DNA of 9,186 bases, taken from assembly GCA_016463555.1 (NCBI GenBank), contig JAEMRB010000036.1, forward strand, positions 1 through 9,186, read 5' to 3'. A program made the translations under genes and the position numbers. Source of the DNA: Chloroflexota bacterium (GTDB lineage Bacteria > Chloroflexota > Limnocylindria > Limnocylindrales > Limnocylindraceae). Shown one piece after another: positions 6,093 through 9,186 of this stretch. The first letter of the stretch is position 1; every line of letters begins with the position of its first letter. Under the pieces are notes generated by a model, which was not told the origin of the DNA, searched no databases, and worked only from the letters and a program-made list of their open reading frames with translations.

Positions 6093-7375
6093 GACTTCGC
6101 CCCCTTGGCGCGCGCGGCGCGCAGTGCGGCAATGCGATCGCGCAGCTCCGCCTCTGCACCACTCCCCGACGGCGCATAGAAGCGCTTCGTCGCAATCTCG
6201 CGCGGCAGGTACTCCTGATCGATGTCAAACGGTTCACCGGCGGTGTGTGGTGACTGATACGTCTTCGCCGACGCGCGCAGATGGCCAGGGACTGGCAGTT
6301 GGCCGCTGGCGGCGATCTGCTCACGCGCCGCAGCGAGGGCCTCACCGGCACGTGGCGACTTCGGCGCAGAGGCGAGATAGGTGACCGCCTGTGCCAGCGC
6401 CCAATCGCACTCCGGTGATCCGGCGAGCTCTACGACCTGTGCTGCAGCCGCGGCAAGCGGGAGCGCTGCGGGATCGGCGTTGCCGACATCTTCCGATGCG
6501 GAGACGAGCAGTCGGCGCGCAATGACGCGCGGATCTTCGCCGCCCTCCAGCGCTGTCGCGAGCCACCAGATCGCCGCATCAGGATCGTTGCCACGAATGC
6601 TCTTGATCAGCGCTGAGGTGACGCCAGACTGGTCGTACGGCAGGCTCCGGTCTTGCGCGGCGAGGAGCACTTCGCGCGGCGTGATCTCCTTCCCGTCTGT
6701 CGTCATGAGGGCCGCCATCTCTAACAGCGTTAAGAGTCGACGCGCATCACCCGATGCATAGCCGACTAACTGGCGGCGTGCGTCGGCATCAACCTGTACG
6801 AGTCCATTAAGGCCACGCGAATCGCTGAGCGCTCGGTCGAGCAGCGTCTCAAGATCGTCACTGCCGAGTGGAGCCAGGCGGAAGGTGCGCATGCGCGAAA
6901 GGAGTGCCGGCGAGATTGCGCGCGGTGGCGGCTCCGTCGTGGCGCCGACCAAGATGATCGTGCCCGCCTCCACGTGTGGCAGCAGGGCATCCTGCTGCGT
7001 GCGCGAGAAGCGGTGCAGCTCGTCAATGAAGAGGAGTGTCTGCTCGCCGTGCTCGCGACGCTCTATCGCCGCGGCGACCGCCTTGCGGACCTCGGCCACG
7101 CCGTCACTCGTCGCGGAGAGGCTCGTGGGGACCGCCTTCAGCGACGCGGCGATCACAGCGGCGAGTGTTGATTTTCCACTCCCCGGTGGCCCCCAAAGCA
7201 GGAGCGAGGGCGCCTCACCGCGCTCAAGAAGTCGCCGTAGCGGTGCGCCTGGCCCAACCAGTGCGCCCTGCCCGACCACCTCATCGAGGGTCGTTGGGCG
7301 CATCCGAGCGGCGAGGGGTTGCGCTGGCGCGAGACCACCAAGGAGCGTTGCCCTCTCTTTCATCTCACTGATCAT
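6089..7375 (-). CDS. rarA: Replication-associated recombination protein A (RarA/MgsA family AAA+ ATPase)
   Basis: A 428-residue AAA+ ATPase of the clamp-loader-like RarA/MgsA/WRNIP1 family, which acts at stalled replication forks and single-strand gaps. Features: PLAARMRPTTLDEVVGQ (20-36), Walker A GPPGSGKST (62-70), Walker B LLFIDELHRF (114-123), sensor 1 GATTEPP (144-150), arginine finger in SPALLSRMR (155-163), sensor 2 SGDARRLL (208-215), and the C-terminal MgsA tetramerisation part with SIRGNDPDAAIWWLA (259-273), RRLLVSASEDVGNADP (287-302), TYLASAPKS (332-340) and EYLPREI (388-394). Two departures stand out. The usual YD-x-x-GDxxYDxISA loop is shortened by about five residues to YDQSGVTSA (247-255), and the usual TTENPSFE reads TTEPPPRA. 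Both are in frame, so the gene looks intact. The ATG at 7373-7375 is preceded by GAAGGG; Met5 at 7363 is an alternative. It is divergent from the helicase gene and converges on cbiO with overlapping stops. Confidence 0.93.
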   Translation of the reverse strand: MISEMKERATLLGGLAPAQPLAARMRPTTLDEVVGQGALVGPGAPLRRLLERGEAPSLLLWGPPGSGKSTLAAVIAASLKAVPTSLSATSDGVAEVRKAVAAAIERREHGEQTLLFIDELHRFSRTQQDALLPHVEAGTIILVGATTEPPPRAISPALLSRMRTFRLAPLGSDDLETLLDRALSDSRGLNGLVQVDADARRQLVGYASGDARRLLTLLEMAALMTTDGKEITPREVLLAAQDRSLPYDQSGVTSALIKSIRGNDPDAAIWWLATALEGGEDPRVIARRLLVSASEDVGNADPAALPLAAAAAQVVELAGSPECDWALAQAVTYLASAPKSPRAGEALAAAREQIAASGQLPVPGHLRASAKTYQSPHTAGEPFDIDQEYLPREIATKRFYAPSGSGAEAELRDRIAALRAARAKGAKS

Positions 7376-7415
7376 CGCACCCTTCGCGCCGCTCTCGGGT
7401 ACGCTTGACCGACTG
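7376..7415. promoter_or_regulatory. 40-bp divergent intergenic region between rarA and the helicase gene
   Basis: Both genes must be started from this short gap or from inside each other's coding start. For rarA the minus strand has GAAGGG 4 bases before its ATG. For the helicase a possible -10 TACGCT lies at 7400-7405, 10 bases before the ATG at 7416, with no Shine-Dalgarno, so its mRNA may have almost no leader. No clear -35 elements are seen. Confidence 0.35.
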
Positions 7416-8630
7416 ATGCCCGATTTTTCTGAACTAGGACTTGCCCCCGAACTCCTACGAGCCGTCGCCGACGAGGGGTACACCGAACCGACCCCGATCC
7501 AGGCGCAGGCGATCCCGTACGTGCTGCAAGGGCGCGACCTTCTCGGCGCTGCCCAGACCGGCACAGGAAAGACTGCCGCCTTCGTGCTGCCAATCCTGCA
7601 ACTGCTGAAGCCGCTCTCCTCCTCATCGCCAAGTCCTGCTCGCCATCCGGTGCGCGCGCTCGTCCTCACGCCAACGCGCGAGCTTGCGGTGCAGATCTCC
7701 GAGAGCGCCGCAACCTACGGCCGACACCTGCCACTGCGCAGTGGTGTCGTCTACGGCGGCGTGCCGATGCCACCACAGCAGAAGATGCTGCTCGCAGGGC
7801 TCGAGATTCTCATCGCTACGCCGGGTCGACTCCTCGACCATGCCAACTCCAAGACGGTGAACCTCTCGCAGGTGTCGATCCTGGTGCTTGATGAGGCCGA
7901 CCGCATGCTCGACATGGGCTTCATGCCCGACCTGAAGCGCATCCTTGCGCTCATCCCCAAGCAGCGCCAGAGCCTGCTCTTCTCGGCAACCTTCTCTGAG
8001 CCGATTCGCGCCTTAGCGCAGGACTTCCTGCGCGACCCGATCACCGTTGAGGTCGCGCGACGCAACCAGACCGCCGAGAACGTTCGCCAGGTGATCATGG
8101 CCGTTGATGATCGACGCCGACGACAGCTGCTCAGCGACCTACTGCGCACCAAGCCGTGGGAGCAGGCGCTGGTCTTTGTCAACCGAAAAGTTGAGGCGAA
8201 TCGCCTCGGTGACTTCCTACACCGCGATGGGCACTCCGTGGTCGAGATTCACGGTGACAAGGATCAGAAGCAGCGCAACCGTGCCCTTGCAGCGTTCAAG
8301 GCGGGTGAGGCGCGCGTCATGGTCGCCACCGATGTCGCTGCGCGCGGCCTCGACATTGAGGCACTCCCCGCGGTCATCAACTACGAACTCCCCTTCGACC
8401 CTGAGGATTACGTGCATCGCATCGGCCGCACCGGTCGCGCTGGCGCACTCGGTGAGGCGGTCAGCTTCGTTGCCCCCGATGAGATGGACAAGTTGAGCCT
8501 GGTGCGCAAGCTGACAAAGGCCGGACTCCACATGGAGATTCCACTCGGCTACGAACCGATCCTTCTCGACTTCCCGCGCGACTTAATCGCCAAGGCGCAG
8601 ATGATTCGCCTGCAGCGAGGTCGCCGCTAG
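7416..8630 (+). CDS. rhlE: DEAD-box ATP-dependent RNA helicase, RhlE-like
   Basis: A 404-residue DEAD-box RNA helicase expected to remodel structured RNA in ribosome assembly or mRNA decay. All core motifs are present: Q motif with Phe4 and GYTEPTPIQ (21-29), motif I AQTGTGKT (46-53), Ia PTRELA (86-91), GG at 114-115, Ib TPGRLLD (135-141), II DEAD (159-162), III SAT (190-192), IV LVFVNRK (252-258), V ATDVAARGLDI (304-314), and VI HRIGRTGRAG (334-343). The C-terminal tail is very short, ending in basic RLQRGRR, with no DbpA-type RNA-binding domain or long Arg/Gly tail. That places it with the compact RhlE-like helicases. The ATG at 7416 immediately precedes the Q motif; the frame is open much further upstream but that part lies antisense within rarA. 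No Shine-Dalgarno is visible. Its stop shares CTAG with the convergent arsC gene. The DEAD-box family is certain; the subfamily is likely. Confidence 0.94.
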   Translation: MPDFSELGLAPELLRAVADEGYTEPTPIQAQAIPYVLQGRDLLGAAQTGTGKTAAFVLPILQLLKPLSSSSPSPARHPVRALVLTPTRELAVQISESAATYGRHLPLRSGVVYGGVPMPPQQKMLLAGLEILIATPGRLLDHANSKTVNLSQVSILVLDEADRMLDMGFMPDLKRILALIPKQRQSLLFSATFSEPIRALAQDFLRDPITVEVARRNQTAENVRQVIMAVDDRRRRQLLSDLLRTKPWEQALVFVNRKVEANRLGDFLHRDGHSVVEIHGDKDQKQRNRALAAFKAGEARVMVATDVAARGLDIEALPAVINYELPFDPEDYVHRIGRTGRAGALGEAVSFVAPDEMDKLSLVRKLTKAGLHMEIPLGYEPILLDFPRDLIAKAQMIRLQRGRR

Positions 8631-9061
8631 CTCTTCGCGCTCGCCTCAGCCTGGCGGATGAACTCCATGATGCGGATCTCCAGATCGTCGCGCACCTCGC
8701 GATACGCCTCTAGCTGATGCTCCTCGCTCCCTACTACCTTTGAGGGGTCTGGCAGCGACCAGTGCTCGCGCTGTCCGCCATTGGGGAAGATCGGGCAGGC
8801 ATCATTCGCCGCATCACAGACCGTGATAACAAAGTCAAATGTCTCGTCGAGGAACTGGTGCAGCGTCTTGCTCGTCTGGGCGGAGGCATCAATGCCGATC
8901 TCGTTCAGGACGGTAAGGGCATGGGGGCGAACCAGGGTCGCCTCGGTGCCGGCACTCTCAACCTCGAAGGCGCCGCGACCACGCGAGCGCAGGAGCGCCT
9001 CGGCAATCTGCGAGCGTGCGCTGTTATGGGTGCAGAGGAAGAGGACGCGTGTGCTGCTCAT
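8627..9061 (-). CDS. arsC: Arsenate reductase ArsC, low-molecular-weight phosphatase fold (thiol-coupled type)
   Basis: A 144-residue protein of the low-molecular-weight tyrosine phosphatase fold that reduces arsenate to arsenite. The P-loop CTHNSARS (10-17) holds the nucleophile Cys10 and Arg16 in CX5R. VCDAANDACPIFP (81-93) supplies Cys82 and Cys89, the pair that relays the disulfide in thioredoxin- or mycothiol-linked ArsC proteins. EHWSLPDP (99-106) carries the acid Asp105. The presence of all three cysteines argues for arsenate reductase over a protein tyrosine phosphatase. The start is the ATG at 9059-9061; no Shine-Dalgarno precedes it, but TAGAAT lies exactly 6 bases upstream, so the mRNA may be leaderless. 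No arsR, arsB or acr3 gene lies in the window, so the arsenite exporter must be elsewhere or downstream control is absent. Its stop overlaps the helicase stop. The enzyme class is secure; coupling to thioredoxin or mycothiol is not decidable. Confidence 0.93.
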   Translation of the reverse strand: MSSTRVLFLCTHNSARSQIAEALLRSRGRGAFEVESAGTEATLVRPHALTVLNEIGIDASAQTSKTLHQFLDETFDFVITVCDAANDACPIFPNGGQREHWSLPDPSKVVGSEEHQLEAYREVRDDLEIRIMEFIRQAEASAKS

Positions 9062-9067
9062 GGGATC

Positions 9068-9073
9068 ATTCTA
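9068..9073 (-). promoter_or_regulatory. Candidate -10 box of arsC giving a leaderless mRNA
   Basis: The minus strand reads TAGAAT, 5 of 6 matches to TATAAT, ending 6 bases before the A of the arsC ATG. That places the expected transcription start on the start codon. No clear -35 is seen. A second AT-rich option, GATAAT, lies further upstream (plus strand about 9084-9089). Confidence 0.5.
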
Positions 9074-9106
9074 GCGACATAGATTATCGCCCCATTACCA
9101 GCGCGC

Positions 9107-9112
9107 TATTCT
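9107..9112 (+). promoter_or_regulatory. Candidate -10 box of the last gene giving a leaderless mRNA
   Basis: TATTCT fits TANNNT and ends 6 bases before the ATG at 9119, mirroring the arsC arrangement on the other strand. No Shine-Dalgarno is present between it and the start. The -35 is unclear; TTATCG at 9084-9089, 17 bases upstream, is the best spaced candidate. Confidence 0.45.
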
Positions 9113-9118
9113 CGTGGC

Positions 9119-9186
9119 ATGAAGCGTCTGCGCAAGATCGGGATCGCACTCCTCGTGGTGCTGGTGGGCCTCACCACGCTCCCCTA
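9119..9186 (+). CDS. Start of an exported or membrane protein, cut by the window edge
   Basis: Twenty-two complete codons are visible from the ATG at 9119: a basic start (MKRLRK) followed by a run of hydrophobic residues rich in Leu and Val (IGIALLVVLVGL). This is the shape of a Sec signal peptide or a first membrane helix. The candidate -10 at 9107-9112 sits 6 bases upstream, divergent from arsC. Too little is present to name a family; an arsenic-related role is possible only from the neighbour and is not supported by the residues. Confidence 0.55.
   Translation, partial: MKRLRKIGIALLVVLVGLTTLP

Noticed and set aside
6885..7415. N-terminal extension of the helicase in the open plus-strand frame
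   Set aside because: The extra 177 residues are Arg/Ser/Pro-rich, lie antisense to rarA and precede the normal Q-motif start; they are a shadow of the rarA coding strand.
7376..7669. N-terminal extension of RarA in the open minus-strand frame
   Set aside because: It overlaps the well-supported 5' part of the helicase gene and is not like RarA, whose family begins close to the chosen Met.

Overview
The window is GC-rich bacterial chromosomal DNA, densely packed with nine genes, and no gap reaches 100 bases. I see no mobile elements, CRISPR arrays, tRNA/rRNA genes or phage genes. The gene content (CbiM fused to a PDGLE domain, a 404-residue RhlE-like helicase, a thermophile/archaeal-type ornithine or acetylornithine aminotransferase), the overlapping genes and the TANNNT boxes just upstream of several starts would fit a streamlined high-GC lineage such as Chloroflexota or Actinomycetota. 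The taxonomic call is a guess from style, not a match.

Layout from left to right: (1) 21-2940, minus strand, is a two-gene amino-acid catabolic unit. An aldehyde dehydrogenase of the 1-pyrroline-5-carboxylate (P5C) dehydrogenase type is followed by a class III PLP aminotransferase. If the aminotransferase acts on ornithine, the pair converts ornithine through glutamate semialdehyde to glutamate. (2) 2992-3450, minus strand, encodes a Fur-family metalloregulator. It is divergent from (3) 3541-6092, plus strand, cbiM(-PDGLE), cbiQ and cbiO, a complete energy-coupling-factor transporter for Ni2+ or Co2+. The 90-bp gap between regulator and transporter holds a near-perfect 20-bp palindrome, the obvious candidate operator for both directions. 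CbiO carries an unusual His-rich N-terminus. (4) 6089-7375, minus strand, encodes an AAA+ ATPase of the RarA/MgsA/WRNIP1 family, lacking five residues of a normally conserved loop. (5) 7416-8630, plus strand, encodes a DEAD-box RNA helicase, divergent from rarA with only 40 bp between. (6) 8627-9061, minus strand, encodes an ArsC-type arsenate reductase. (7) 9119 to the end, plus strand, is the start of a membrane or exported protein cut by the window edge.

Both convergent gene pairs (cbiO/rarA and helicase/arsC) overlap at their stop codons by 4 bases, leaving no room for a terminator between them. Most genes are ordinary housekeeping or transport genes. The most interesting part is the Fur regulator, palindrome and CbiMQO module, which looks like a self-contained nickel or cobalt uptake regulon. 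I found no convincing undescribed system.
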